NCBI RefSeq assembly: GCF_018130465.1
Contig: NZ_JAFCKJ010000013.1
Span: 143,197-207,196 of the forward strand
Source of the DNA: Bradyrhizobium canariense
GTDB lineage: Bacteria; Pseudomonadota; Alphaproteobacteria; Rhizobiales; Xanthobacteraceae
DNA: 64,000 nucleotides
Direction: 5' to 3'
In this document: positions 1 to 12,392 of the stretch, piece after piece
Numbering within the stretch: position 1 is the first letter of the stretch
Layout of the letters: every line of letters begins with the position of its first letter
The notes under the pieces: generated by a model
The model's database searches: none
The model's input: the letters and a program-made list of their open reading frames with translations, nothing else
What the model was told of the DNA's origin: nothing
Program-made: the position numbers and the translations under genes

Positions 1-1264
1 ACACGCGCAGGTAACGCTCGATCTCCGAGGGCATGCCGGTCGCCTTCTCGGGGTTGTCCGAGAGCTTGACCGCCGGGCGGCCATCGACCGACGACACCTT
101 GCAGACGATCGAGATCGGATCGAGATTGATCGAAGCATCGGGCGGACAGCCGACGAAATCATTGGTGAGGTTGGTGCCCCAGCCGAACGAGAGCCGCACG
201 CGGCCGCCGAAATGATGATAGGTCTCCTCGATCGAGCCGACGTCCATGGCGTCGGAGAACACGAGCAGCTTGTCCCTGGGATTGCGGCCCTTTGACTCCC
301 ACCATCTCATGATCTCCTCGCCGGCCTGGATCGGCGGCGCGCTGTCGGGACGGAAGCCGGTCCAGTCGGCGACCCATTCCGGCGCATCGCGCAGGAAGGC
401 CTTGGTGCCGAAAGCGTCGGGCAGCGCGATCAGGAGGTTGCCGCCATAGGTCTGGCGCCACTGGTCGAGGATGCGATAGGGCGCCCAGCGCAATTCCTCG
501 TCGTCCTTGGCGAGCGCGGCCGCGACCATCGGCAGTTCATGGGCGTTGGTGCCGATGGCTTCGAGATCATTGTCCATCGCGAGCAGCACGTTGGAGGTGC
601 CGATGAAGGACGGGCCGAGGCCTTCCTTCACGGCCTCCACGCACCAGCGCTGCCAGAGGAAACCATGGCGGCGACGGGTGCCGAAATCGGATAGCCGGAG
701 GTTCTCCAGCTTGCGCAACCGCTCCACCTTGGTCCACAGCTTGGCCTTGGCGCGGGCATAGAGCACGTCGAGCTCGAAGCGGCCGCGGCCCTTCATCGCC
801 GCGCGCGAGCGCAATTCGTTGAGGATGGCGAGCGCAGGAATCTCCCACATCGTGGTATGGCTCCACGGCCCGTGGAAGTGCAGCTCGTACTGGCCTTCGA
901 CCTTGCGCAGCTCGTATTCGGGCAGCCGGAATTCGGCGAGCCAGCGGATGAAGTCCGCCGAGAACATGTGGGTCTTGCCGTAGAAGGTGTTACCGGCAAG
1001 CCAGATCAGCTCTTTCTTGGTGAAGCGGATGGTGCGGGCGTGGTCGAGCTGGGCGCGCAGCTCGCCCTCGTCGATGATTTCGGCGAGCCGCACATGGCGC
1101 GACCGGTTGATGACCGAGAACGTCACCTGTTGATTCGGGTAGTCCTCCCGAATCATCTGCAACATCAATAGCTTGTAGAAGTCGGTATCAAGCAGGCTGC
1201 GGATGATGGGATCCAGCCGCCAGCTGTGATTGTAGGTCCGGCTCGCAATATCGGTCACTGTCAT
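1..1264 (-). CDS. pncB: Nicotinate phosphoribosyltransferase, 5' part (runs off the window edge)
   Basis: This enzyme joins nicotinate to PRPP to give nicotinate mononucleotide in the Preiss-Handler salvage route to NAD, in the cytosol. The reading frame starts at ATG 1264 and is still open at base 1, giving about 421 residues, so only the last residues are missing. The N-terminal stretch [13 protein letters not shown] is the family signature for the substrate-binding start of the barrel. Later segments such as [23 protein letters not shown] and FSDAMDVG are also typical of PncB. The gene stands alone: the next gene on this strand ends about 100 bases upstream of its start. Identification is firm. 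The true 3' end cannot be seen. Confidence 0.93.
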   Translation of the reverse strand, partial: MTVTDIASRTYNHSWRLDPIIRSLLDTDFYKLLMLQMIREDYPNQQVTFSVINRSRHVRLAEIIDEGELRAQLDHARTIRFTKKELIWLAGNTFYGKTHMFSADFIRWLAEFRLPEYELRKVEGQYELHFHGPWSHTTMWEIPALAILNELRSRAAMKGRGRFELDVLYARAKAKLWTKVERLRKLENLRLSDFGTRRRHGFLWQRWCVEAVKEGLGPSFIGTSNVLLAMDNDLEAIGTNAHELPMVAAALAKDDEELRWAPYRILDQWRQTYGGNLLIALPDAFGTKAFLRDAPEWVADWTGFRPDSAPPIQAGEEIMRWWESKGRNPRDKLLVFSDAMDVGSIEETYHHFGGRVRLSFGWGTNLTNDFVGCPPDASINLDPISIVCKVSSVDGRPAVKLSDNPEKATGMPSEIERYLRV

Positions 1265-1365
1265 GGCCGAATTCTAGCGCGGCAGCCGTGGCGCAACCAG
1301 TGGGTTTGGCGAAGGGCTGGCCACCGCGCCGCACCCGGCGAGGCTGCGCCCCCGGGCCAGGCAGG

Positions 1366-2292
1366 TCAGCCGCGGTGAAATAATTCCCTGGTCCAGCGCA
1401 GCGGTGCCGTCAGCTTCCAGGAGGTGGAGTTTCGGACCGCCGCCAGTTGTACCCGCGCATCGTCCCTCTCCGCCAAAAATCCGTGCCGCTCGGCCGCAAC
1501 CGACTGGAGCTCCGCCAGGGCCGAATCTCGCTCCGCCGTGACCCAGTCGCGCATCGCCGCGTCCTCCCGCCACAGGCTGAACTGTCGGGCGAACGCCTGG
1601 CGCAAGGGCGCGTCCAGCCTTTCCCGCAACGGCGCGGTCATGGCATCCGCCTCGACCATCCTGAGCCGTGTCGATGGATTGCTGATCCCGGCATAGTGGT
1701 GAACGATCGGGTCGGGCACGGTGGCGAGGCCGGGAATCGAATTCCAGGCAGTGTCGAGACGCGCGATACCGGATCGGTTCGGCTCGTCGGGACGATCGGG
1801 TCCGAGCCCCACGCATTCATCGTAACCGAGAAGTTGGAGTATGGTGGCCTGCTCGAACCAGGGATGCGGGAATTCGTCGGCCTCCCAGAGCTGCCTGAAA
1901 AATTCGCGTGACCAGTCGTGCACACGGATCAGCATGACGCCCGAATTGTAATGCGGAACGAAATCCGCGGCCAGGATCTCGGATGTATCCGGACCGTGCC
2001 AGGCCATATGCAGATGAGCGTCGTTGACTGCCGCCGTCCTGACGTCGACGTCGTTGCGAAGCACGATGGCATCGACGTCCATCCAGAGCACGAAGTCGAA
2101 ATTGTCTTCAAGCGCGGCCCGGATCACTTCGATCTTCAGCCATCCGCGCGGACGTTTCCAATCGTCTCCATGAATGACGCGCTTTTCATAGCCATGCGCC
2201 TCGGCGAATGCCTGCATGCGGGGAACGGTGAGGGCGGCGAGCGGCTGCTGAACGGAGTCGTAGGCAGTCAGAAGGCACACGCTCGGCCGCAT
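1366..2292 (-). CDS. Glycosyltransferase with DxD motif (GMA12/MNN10-like)
   Basis: The protein has 308 residues and is probably a cytosolic, metal-dependent glycosyltransferase. The motif LWMDVDAIV near residue 70 is a DxD nucleotide-sugar site. The surrounding layout (YEKRVIHGDDW, then WLKIEVIRAAL, then HYNSGVMLIR and WFEQATI) resembles the galactosyl transferase GMA12/MNN10 group (GT34-like). The last 60 residues look helical or coiled-coil and end with NSTSWKLTAPLRW, a tail often found at the ends of bacterial polysaccharide glycosyltransferases. A GGAGA ribosome site lies six bases before ATG 2292. It lies just downstream of the outer-membrane protein gene on the same strand, with a gap of about 35 bases, so the two may be co-transcribed. 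The sugar and acceptor cannot be told from sequence. Confidence 0.75.
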   Translation of the reverse strand: MRPSVCLLTAYDSVQQPLAALTVPRMQAFAEAHGYEKRVIHGDDWKRPRGWLKIEVIRAALEDNFDFVLWMDVDAIVLRNDVDVRTAAVNDAHLHMAWHGPDTSEILAADFVPHYNSGVMLIRVHDWSREFFRQLWEADEFPHPWFEQATILQLLGYDECVGLGPDRPDEPNRSGIARLDTAWNSIPGLATVPDPIVHHYAGISNPSTRLRMVEADAMTAPLRERLDAPLRQAFARQFSLWREDAAMRDWVTAERDSALAELQSVAAERHGFLAERDDARVQLAAVRNSTSWKLTAPLRWTRELFHRG

Positions 2293-2328
2293 GAAAAGTC
2301 TCCGGAGGATCGTGCGATCTCGTGCCCG

Positions 2329-3597
2329 CTACATTGCGTCGAATTGCCCGGTGAGCGTGACGCGCGGGCCGTGCGTGTAGCGGTCCGGCGTCAGATTGTA
2401 TCTGGACAAGCCGGCCTCGTTGAACACGTTGATGAACGCATCGAGCCGATAGCCCGCGCCGAGCTTCAAATTCTGCGTCAGCCAATAGGACACGCCGACC
2501 TGGATGTCGGCGCTCAGCACGCCGGCAAACAGCCGATCGCTGCCCGCATTGAGCGTGTCCGTGACTGGGAAGACGCCGGAGAGATATGACGGCGTGACCG
2601 AAGACTGGCTCCTCGCGCTGCTGACCGACTGTTGCCGGCCGAGCAGCAAGGCGACGTCGCCTGCATAGTCGAACGACCATTTGCCGGCGAATGGAACCGA
2701 GCCTTCGACGCCGATGAGGGGCCCCGCGCCAAGAAAGCTCGCGCGCGTATCGTACAAATTCGAGATCGTGCCGGAGTAGCCGGTGACCGTCGGAAATCCG
2801 GGCACCACGATTGGAGCGAGGCCGCTGAGTGTGAGGACCGCAACGTTCGAGTTCGAACTCCGGGTGACGAATTCGGCAATGCGAACGCCGCCCTTCAACT
2901 GAAGTACGCTTGGCCCGCTGCCGGCGATGTCGCGTCCGACAGCGAGATCGGCGAGCCAGTGCGTTTCCTTGTAGGCCGCGCCATAGGTGCTCGTTGCTGT
3001 CGAGCTGGCACCGCCAAAGGCGATGGTTTCCGTGGCCGAGTCCAGACCGTTGGTCTTGCCGCCCTCGCCATAACGGAACTGGCCGCTGACGTGCCAGGGA
3101 GAGCCCGCGAATCGATAGTCGAAGCCGATGGCCGATTCCCATCCGACCTTGGGTGTCAGGTCGAACTGGCCGGTGAGGCCGTAGAAGCTGGAGATCGGAT
3201 CCCCGCCGCTGAAGATTGCGCCGCCTTCGATCCAGGCCCTGAACAGCGCTGGACCGGCGAGCGGTGGCGCCTTGACCGGGAAGTCGGCGGCATAGGCCTG
3301 CAACGGATTTCTGGTCTGCTGCGAGATCGCTGACACGGCTGGGAATGCGGAGTTTTCCTGGTGCGATCGGGCTCCGATCCTGGCAGGCTCGACCGCTGCG
3401 CGTGCGCCTTGCGATTTCAGCCGCGTATTCTCTCCAAGCAGCCGTTGGCTTTCGCGCAATGCGGCGTTTTCCTTGCGGATCGCGGCGTTCTGTCTTTCAA
3501 GCAATTCGAGGCGTGCATTGACGTCTTCGAGTTCCCCGGCAGCGGCGCTGCTGGCTGCCACTGCCGCTCCGAACATGACCGCAAGAACCATCTTCAT
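2329..3597 (-). CDS. Outer-membrane beta-barrel protein with N-terminal coiled coil
   Basis: The protein has 422 residues when started at ATG 3597, which has a GAGGTG ribosome site and gives a clean signal peptide (MKMVLAVMFGAAVAASSAAAG). An upstream in-frame start would put seven polar residues before the signal, so I prefer 3597. After the signal comes a short leucine-rich coiled coil (VNARLELLERQNAAIRKEN). The rest alternates polar and aromatic residues as in a transmembrane barrel and ends in a hydrophobic, aromatic-containing tail. This layout matches the Lpg1974/MOMP-like pore-forming family. It probably sits in the outer membrane as a porin or structural barrel. The pore or adhesion role is inferred from the family. 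Confidence 0.7.
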   Translation of the reverse strand: MKMVLAVMFGAAVAASSAAAGELEDVNARLELLERQNAAIRKENAALRESQRLLGENTRLKSQGARAAVEPARIGARSHQENSAFPAVSAISQQTRNPLQAYAADFPVKAPPLAGPALFRAWIEGGAIFSGGDPISSFYGLTGQFDLTPKVGWESAIGFDYRFAGSPWHVSGQFRYGEGGKTNGLDSATETIAFGGASSTATSTYGAAYKETHWLADLAVGRDIAGSGPSVLQLKGGVRIAEFVTRSSNSNVAVLTLSGLAPIVVPGFPTVTGYSGTISNLYDTRASFLGAGPLIGVEGSVPFAGKWSFDYAGDVALLLGRQQSVSSARSQSSVTPSYLSGVFPVTDTLNAGSDRLFAGVLSADIQVGVSYWLTQNLKLGAGYRLDAFINVFNEAGLSRYNLTPDRYTHGPRVTLTGQFDAM

Positions 3598-3753
3598 GAT
3601 ATGCACCTCGTCCCGCACCAGTTGCGCGACGGTGACGTGGAGTTACCGGCCATGCATCAACCGTACGGTTGAACTCGGCCGGCGATCGCACGCGATGGAT
3701 CATTTCCGGAATGCGGTGTGGCCGATGGGCCGCAGCTGATGCTGAATTCTTGT

Positions 3754-5568
<1,815 letters not shown>

Positions 5569-5572
5569 GTCC

Positions 5573-6199
5573 ATGCCGCAGCCGCTCAACTACCTCAAGG
5601 AAACCGCCTCGCAGACGGCCGGGCCCTACGTCCATATCGGGTTGATCCCGGCCATGGCCGGCTTCGACATTTTCGAGAAGAACTTTTCCAACGTGCTGGT
5701 GACGCCGAACACGCGCGGCGAACGCATCACGCTGGAGGGCAAGGTGATCGACGGCAGCGGCACGCCGCTGCGCGACGTGCTGCTGGAGATCTGGCAGGCC
5801 AACGCGGCCGGCCGCTACAACCATCCGGCGGATCGGTCGACCGGCGTGCTGGACGAGGAGTTTCGCGGCTGGGGCCGCGCCGGCTCCGACTTCGAGAGTG
5901 GTCTCGTTACCTTCGAGACCATCAAGCCGGGCGCGATCATCGACAAGACGGGCCGCAAGGGCGCGCCGCACATCAATGTCTGGATCGTCGCGCGCGGTAT
6001 CAACATCGGTCTCAACACGCGTCTCTATTTCTCGGACGAAGAGGCCGCCAATGCCGCCGACCCCGTGCTCAACCTGATCGAACAGCCGGTCCGGCGCTCG
6101 ACGCTGATCGCAAAGCGCAGCGAACGTGCCGGCAAGGCCGTGTACGCCTTCACGATCAATTTGCAGGGGCCGGACGAGACGGTGTTCTTCGACGTGTGA
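5573..6199 (+). CDS. pcaG: Protocatechuate 3,4-dioxygenase, alpha subunit
   Basis: The protein has 208 residues, the normal size for the alpha subunit. It pairs with PcaH in the oligomeric dioxygenase and helps shape the substrate pocket but does not hold the iron. The signature TASQTAGPYVHIG near the N-terminus and the shared intradiol motif LEIWQANAAGRYNHP identify it. The start ATG 5573 lies just after the pcaH stop, so the two are surely co-transcribed and made in equal amounts. A GC hairpin begins one base after the stop codon. Confidence 0.96.
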   Translation: MPQPLNYLKETASQTAGPYVHIGLIPAMAGFDIFEKNFSNVLVTPNTRGERITLEGKVIDGSGTPLRDVLLEIWQANAAGRYNHPADRSTGVLDEEFRGWGRAGSDFESGLVTFETIKPGAIIDKTGRKGAPHINVWIVARGINIGLNTRLYFSDEEAANAADPVLNLIEQPVRRSTLIAKRSERAGKAVYAFTINLQGPDETVFFDV

Positions 6200-6216
6200 G
6201 GGACGGCGGCCGTCCC
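6200..6216. terminator. GC hairpin between convergent pcaG and NYN genes
   Basis: GGGACGG at 6200-6206 pairs perfectly with CCGTCCC at 6210-6216 around a three-base loop. It starts right after the pcaG stop and lies just beyond the end of the convergent NYN gene. No T-run follows on either strand, so it is only a probable bidirectional terminator or mRNA-stabilising hairpin. Confidence 0.4.
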
Positions 6217-6222
6217 GCAGGA

Positions 6223-6834
6223 TCACTCCACCTGGTCGCCGCGATTGATCGCTCCGCGCGAGACGAACTGCGGCAACTGACGCGTCTCGCGCGATCCCGG
6301 CCGGTCGGCCGGATCGCGCCCCACTTTTGGTTTCAGTGCGGCCAGGTCAATGAACACATCCGCCTGCCGGCGGAGGTCGTCGGCGACCATGGGAGGCTGG
6401 GTGGAGAGTGTGGAGACAACCGTGACGCGGACACCGCGGCGTTGCACGGCTTCCACCAGCGAACGAAAATCCCCGTCGCCCGAGAACAACACGATCTGAT
6501 CGACATGCATGGCGATCTCCATCGCGCTGACGGCGAGGTCGACATCCATTCTGCCCTTCACCTTGCGGCGGCCGTTGGTGGCGTCGATGAACTCCTTGCT
6601 GGGCTTGGTGACGACCGTGTATCCATTGTAGTCGAGCCAATCGATCAAGGGACGGATCGACGAATACTCCTGATCCTCGACGATGGTCGTGTAGTAGAAG
6701 GCCCGCAAGAGCGTACCTCGGCTTCGGAATTCGCCGAGCAGACGCCTGTAATCGATGTCGAAACCGAGTGCCTTGGAGGTGGCGTGGAGATTGGAGCCAT
6801 CGATAAAGAGTGCGATCTTCTCGATCGAAGACAT
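6223..6834 (-). CDS. NYN-domain (LabA/DUF88-like) putative ribonuclease
   Basis: The protein has 203 residues from ATG 6834. NYN domains are PIN-like nucleases with a cluster of acidic residues binding a metal. Here they are seen in ALFIDGSNLH (residues about 8-17), in KGRMDVDLAVSAMEIA and in VLFSGDGDFRSLVEAV. The C-terminal 40 residues are polar and probably flexible. The likely role is RNA cleavage or processing in the cytosol, but no substrate is known for most members. The gene faces pcaG tail to tail and is not obviously linked to aromatic metabolism. A longer upstream in-frame start would add a low-complexity leader, so I chose the family-like MSSIEK start. Confidence 0.85.
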   Translation of the reverse strand: MSSIEKIALFIDGSNLHATSKALGFDIDYRRLLGEFRSRGTLLRAFYYTTIVEDQEYSSIRPLIDWLDYNGYTVVTKPSKEFIDATNGRRKVKGRMDVDLAVSAMEIAMHVDQIVLFSGDGDFRSLVEAVQRRGVRVTVVSTLSTQPPMVADDLRRQADVFIDLAALKPKVGRDPADRPGSRETRQLPQFVSRGAINRGDQVE

Positions 6835-7177
6835 TATGCACAAATCTCCAGTTCCGCACGAAAGCCGGCCGGGTTCGCCGCCGGGGGGCGCCGTATGCCG
6901 GCCCGAAACACCTTGCTGAAAAAGCGGCGCAGACGACCGGACAGGGGGGCCGTCTCGCGCCAAGGTCAGGGAGGTTCCATGCCATAAGCGCCAGGGCGCC
7001 GAATGCAGCCACGCTAACGCGCGCGCTTTCCCCTCTCAATTGTACTGAGGTTAAGGGCTTCTACCCAAAGGATAGGAGCTGATATACGAAGGTAAGTATC
7101 CGTGCCGGCAGCAGAGGCGATGGCGGCTCGCAGCGTGGCCTCCGACCACAGGTGCGCACGATCTTTGGTCCGATGCG
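6835..7177. other. Intergenic stretch without a recognisable gene
   Basis: These 343 bases lie between the NYN gene start and the 3' end of the AraC regulator gene. Short open frames here have no family resemblance on either strand. The half nearest the NYN gene must hold its promoter and leader. I see no tRNA, clear terminator or repeat. Confidence 0.5.
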
Positions 7178-9304
<2,127 letters not shown>

Positions 9305-9323
9305 GGATGCGAGCGCGGAAGCC

Positions 9324-9345
9324 CCCTCTCCCACGAGGGTGAGGG
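9324..9345. terminator. Imperfect hairpin after pobA
   Basis: CCCTCTCCC at 9324-9332 pairs with GGGTGAGGG at 9337-9345 with one mismatch and a four-base loop. It sits 20 bases after the pobA stop and just before the convergent cyclase gene end. There is no T-run. Elements of this CCCTCTCCC/GAGGG type recur between genes in many Proteobacteria, so it may be a dispersed palindrome that also ends transcription. Confidence 0.4.
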
Positions 9346-9370
9346 AAGCCGTCGTGCTGAGTGAAGACCG

Positions 9371-11521
9371 TTATTTCCCTTCCAGCGTATTGACCGGCGT
9401 CCAGTCTGGCAGGGGAGGATTTTCGGTGAGCGCTCTCGCGCGGTTCGCGAACTTGGACGATGGTGGATCAGTCTTCGCTACGCCCTCGAACGCGTCAGCC
9501 GCCTTCGCGAACTCCCGTGCCCGCCAGCAGGCCAGCCCTTCCGCGTAAGCCGCGGCCACCTCTTTCTGCCCGGCGCTCTCCGCGTCTATGTCCGCGAGCG
9601 GCTCGAACACCCTGATCGCCTCGCCACGCCCCAGCACCCGGATCGCATCGAGTTCACGCCAGGCGAAGCTGTCGCCGGTCTGGGCCATCGTCGACTCCGA
9701 GGCCATGATTGCGGTGCCATAGTATTTGTTGGCGCCTTCGAGCCGTGAGGCGACGTTCACGGTGTCGCTCATCACGGTGTAGTTGAAGCGGCGGCGGGAG
9801 CCGATATTGCCGACCACGGCCTCGCCGCTGTTGAGCCCGATGCGGTGCGACAGGCCGCGGCCGGCGAAGGCGGCGCTGCCGGCGTTGAGCTCCGCCAGCT
9901 TTTCGTGACATTTCAGCGCGGCATGGACGGCGTGGCGCGCATGCGCGGGATCGTCGGCGGGCGCACCGAACATGGCGACGATGGAATCGCCGATATATTT
10001 GTCGACATAGCCGCCATGGCTCTCGATGATGTCGGTCATGGCCGACAGATATTCGTTCATCAGCGTCACCAGTTCGCCCGGCGTCATCGTCTCGGCGATG
10101 GAGGAGAAGCCGCTCAGGTCGGAGAAGAACATGGTGACGTTGCGCATTTCGCCGCCGAGCGCCGGCATCTTGCCGGAGGCAACCATGGTGTCGATCACTT
10201 CGGGGGCGAGATAGAACGCAAAGCTCTTGCGCAGGAAACGCTCGTCACGATCGGCCAGCACGAAACGGTAGCCGATCATCATCGCGAGCGCGGCAAGACT
10301 TGCGAGTGCCGGCTCCGTCAGCGGCAGCGCCAGTGCGTGAACGAACGCACCGACGGTCACGGCCGCATAGGCGGCGGTGAGAGCGATCCATGCGATCACG
10401 GCGCCACCTGGTGCGAGCATGCAGGCCGCGCAGGCGATGATCCCTGCGAAGGCGATCGTGAGAATGGTCCGCAGCGGAAAGCCGATCTCGGTCACGGCAT
10501 CGCGCTCGATCAGGTTGCGGACGACGGTGGCATGCACGAAGACACCGGCGATGTCGCTGCGGGCCTTTTGCGCGGTGCTTGCCGGGGCGGGCTGGGCGCA
10601 TCGTGGCCCCGGCGTTCCGTCATGTCCGCCGGACAGTCGCATCGAGGTGAGCTTGCGGTCCTCGAAATTCAGGGCGGTGCCGAGCAGCACGACCTTGCCC
10701 TCGAAGGCGCGGCGGAAGAAATCGCGGTCGCCTTTTTCGACGCAGGCTCGCAGATCGGCGAAGGAGAAAGTCGGAATGTCGCGGCCCAGCCCTCGAAAAT
10801 TGAGCGTAAGTGTATTCGGCACCGCGCTCGGAATTGCATAACCGGACAATTCGGTCGCACCGGACGGTGCAATCCCGGGCTTTCCGCCGAGCGCGCGCGC
10901 GGCGAGCTCGACCGCCATCGTGGGGACCGGCTTGCCGTCGATGGAAAAGCTCAGCGGCATCCGCCGGATCACGTCGTCGGTGTCGGTATGGACGTTCAGG
11001 GCGCGGATATTGTTTCTCACCGCCAGTTGCTGCGCGCGATCGGGCCTCTCCTGGTGTTCGTTGCTCAGGATCTCGCCGAGCACCAGCTTGCCGGTGTCGG
11101 AGAGTTGCCGCAGCGCGATCAGGTAATCCCGGTCAAATCCCTTCATGCGGGCGCCGAGCGGCGCGTCGCCAAACGGGATTTCCGATTGCTCGATCGAGCT
11201 TGGAAAGATCACGTCGAATCCGATCACCTTGGCACCGCCGTCGGTGATGCTCCCGAGCACGCGGCCGATCTCGCGCGTCCAGGTCTGCGTCGGCGAGCCC
11301 TTGAACGGCGGCGTGTCGTAGGTCTCACCGTCGATGGCAACGACGACGACCGGCGATGTCGCGGGATCCTGGCGGTCGCCGACGATCTTGCCGCGCAGCG
11401 CCGTGAGGAGGTCGAGCGAGAGACCTTGCAGCGTGCCAAGCGGCGGGGACGTGAAGACCGCGCCCGTAACGAGCGCGATCAGGATCGCCGCAACGAGGTC
11501 CCGCCTGCCGATCCGCCGCAT
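9371..11521 (-). CDS. CHASE2-domain adenylate/guanylate cyclase
   Basis: The protein has 716 residues and is an inner-membrane signalling protein. After an N-terminal anchor, residues about 30-340 form an extracytoplasmic CHASE2 sensor (VVVVAIDGETYD, then GGAKVIGFDVIFP). Three transmembrane helices follow at about 350-430. The class III cyclase domain at about 455-640 has both metal-binding aspartates (Asp468 in FFSDLSGF and Asp512 in GDSIVAMFG) and the motif HRIGLNSGEAVVGNIGS. The usual IGD before TVN is MSD here. A short TPR-like helical tail follows. It should make cAMP (or cGMP) in response to a periplasmic signal. The gene lies 18 bases after a gene for an exported protein, probably in one operon. 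Confidence 0.9.
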   Translation of the reverse strand: MRRIGRRDLVAAILIALVTGAVFTSPPLGTLQGLSLDLLTALRGKIVGDRQDPATSPVVVVAIDGETYDTPPFKGSPTQTWTREIGRVLGSITDGGAKVIGFDVIFPSSIEQSEIPFGDAPLGARMKGFDRDYLIALRQLSDTGKLVLGEILSNEHQERPDRAQQLAVRNNIRALNVHTDTDDVIRRMPLSFSIDGKPVPTMAVELAARALGGKPGIAPSGATELSGYAIPSAVPNTLTLNFRGLGRDIPTFSFADLRACVEKGDRDFFRRAFEGKVVLLGTALNFEDRKLTSMRLSGGHDGTPGPRCAQPAPASTAQKARSDIAGVFVHATVVRNLIERDAVTEIGFPLRTILTIAFAGIIACAACMLAPGGAVIAWIALTAAYAAVTVGAFVHALALPLTEPALASLAALAMMIGYRFVLADRDERFLRKSFAFYLAPEVIDTMVASGKMPALGGEMRNVTMFFSDLSGFSSIAETMTPGELVTLMNEYLSAMTDIIESHGGYVDKYIGDSIVAMFGAPADDPAHARHAVHAALKCHEKLAELNAGSAAFAGRGLSHRIGLNSGEAVVGNIGSRRRFNYTVMSDTVNVASRLEGANKYYGTAIMASESTMAQTGDSFAWRELDAIRVLGRGEAIRVFEPLADIDAESAGQKEVAAAYAEGLACWRAREFAKAADAFEGVAKTDPPSSKFANRARALTENPPLPDWTPVNTLEGK

Positions 11522-11539
11522 CGCCTCGACGCAGGCCGC

Positions 11540-12208
11540 CTATTCGAGCCGCAGCAGGCGGCCGACGATCGGCGTCGGCGATGACGTGGCGCCGGCATCG
11601 ACCTGGAAGGCGTAGCGCTTTGCGCCGAGAATGGCGAGATAGCTGCCGCCCGGGGTCAGCGACTTCCCGGCCTTGGCAAAGTCGTAGAATTTTCCGCCGA
11701 TCATGATGTCATTCTTCAGCGGGATGCTGATCGTGGGTTCCTTGCCATCGGTGCGTTCGATCACCAGGGTGCTGCCGCTCTTGGCCTGCACCAGTGGCGC
11801 GACGCCGTAGAGCGTCGGCAGCTTGGCTGGCGCGCCCTTGGCGTCCGAGCGCATGGTGCGGAAGGTCGTTGCGGCACTCTGGTTCGCCTCGCGCTCCGAC
11901 AGTTTGGCCGCATTGGTATCGCAGGGCACCTTTTCCCGCTTGACCTCGCCGAGCTGCACGGTGCTCTGCTCGGCGCCGACCAGGACGACGCCTTCGCTGA
12001 TGATCTCGCGCTGGCAGGATTTGAGATAGCTAAGCGTAATGCTCGCCTTTGGCCCGAGCTTGATGATCTTGCCCGGCGCCACGTAGTCCATGAACGCGAT
12101 GCCGTCGACCTTGCCTTGCACGTCCTCGACGATGGCGGCGGGGGTCTCCGCCAAGGCGGGGACCGCAAGACAGAACACGCCGACAACGGCGCCGATCAGG
12201 CTTCTCAT
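11540..12208 (-). CDS. Exported protein paired with the CHASE2 cyclase (FecR-like N-terminus)
   Basis: The protein has 222 residues from ATG 12208, chosen because an AGGA ribosome site sits at the right distance and a clean signal peptide follows (MRSLIGAVVGVFCLAVPALA). The mature N-terminal part (AIVEDVQGKVDG, then VAPGKIIKLGPKASITLSYL) resembles the start of FecR-type domains that often accompany CHASE2 cyclases. Two cysteines, in KSCQRE and VPCDT, could form a disulfide. It would act in the periplasm, perhaps as ligand or modulator of the cyclase sensor encoded directly downstream. The pairing is seen in the sequence; the modulator role is inferred. Confidence 0.7.
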   Translation of the reverse strand: MRSLIGAVVGVFCLAVPALAETPAAIVEDVQGKVDGIAFMDYVAPGKIIKLGPKASITLSYLKSCQREIISEGVVLVGAEQSTVQLGEVKREKVPCDTNAAKLSEREANQSAATTFRTMRSDAKGAPAKLPTLYGVAPLVQAKSGSTLVIERTDGKEPTISIPLKNDIMIGGKFYDFAKAGKSLTPGGSYLAILGAKRYAFQVDAGATSSPTPIVGRLLRLE

Positions 12209-12392
12209 GGGAATCATCCTATTCGACCGACGTATTACCGGTCCCCGTCCTGGTTTGATGCTTAGCAGCGCAGCGTCCAGTCAAGTGTGACCAAAATCAC
12301 TCTTAGATATTGGTGCACCTTATCAGGAAGAGGTTCAAACCGGCGATCGGAGAAAACAGAGCCGACGCAAGTTGTTGGCCGGATGGATAATG

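Noticed and set aside
9845-11584. Plus-strand frame of 579 codons opposite the cyclase gene
   Set aside because: It has no motif and is rich in Arg and Gly; the minus strand encodes a clear CHASE2 cyclase.
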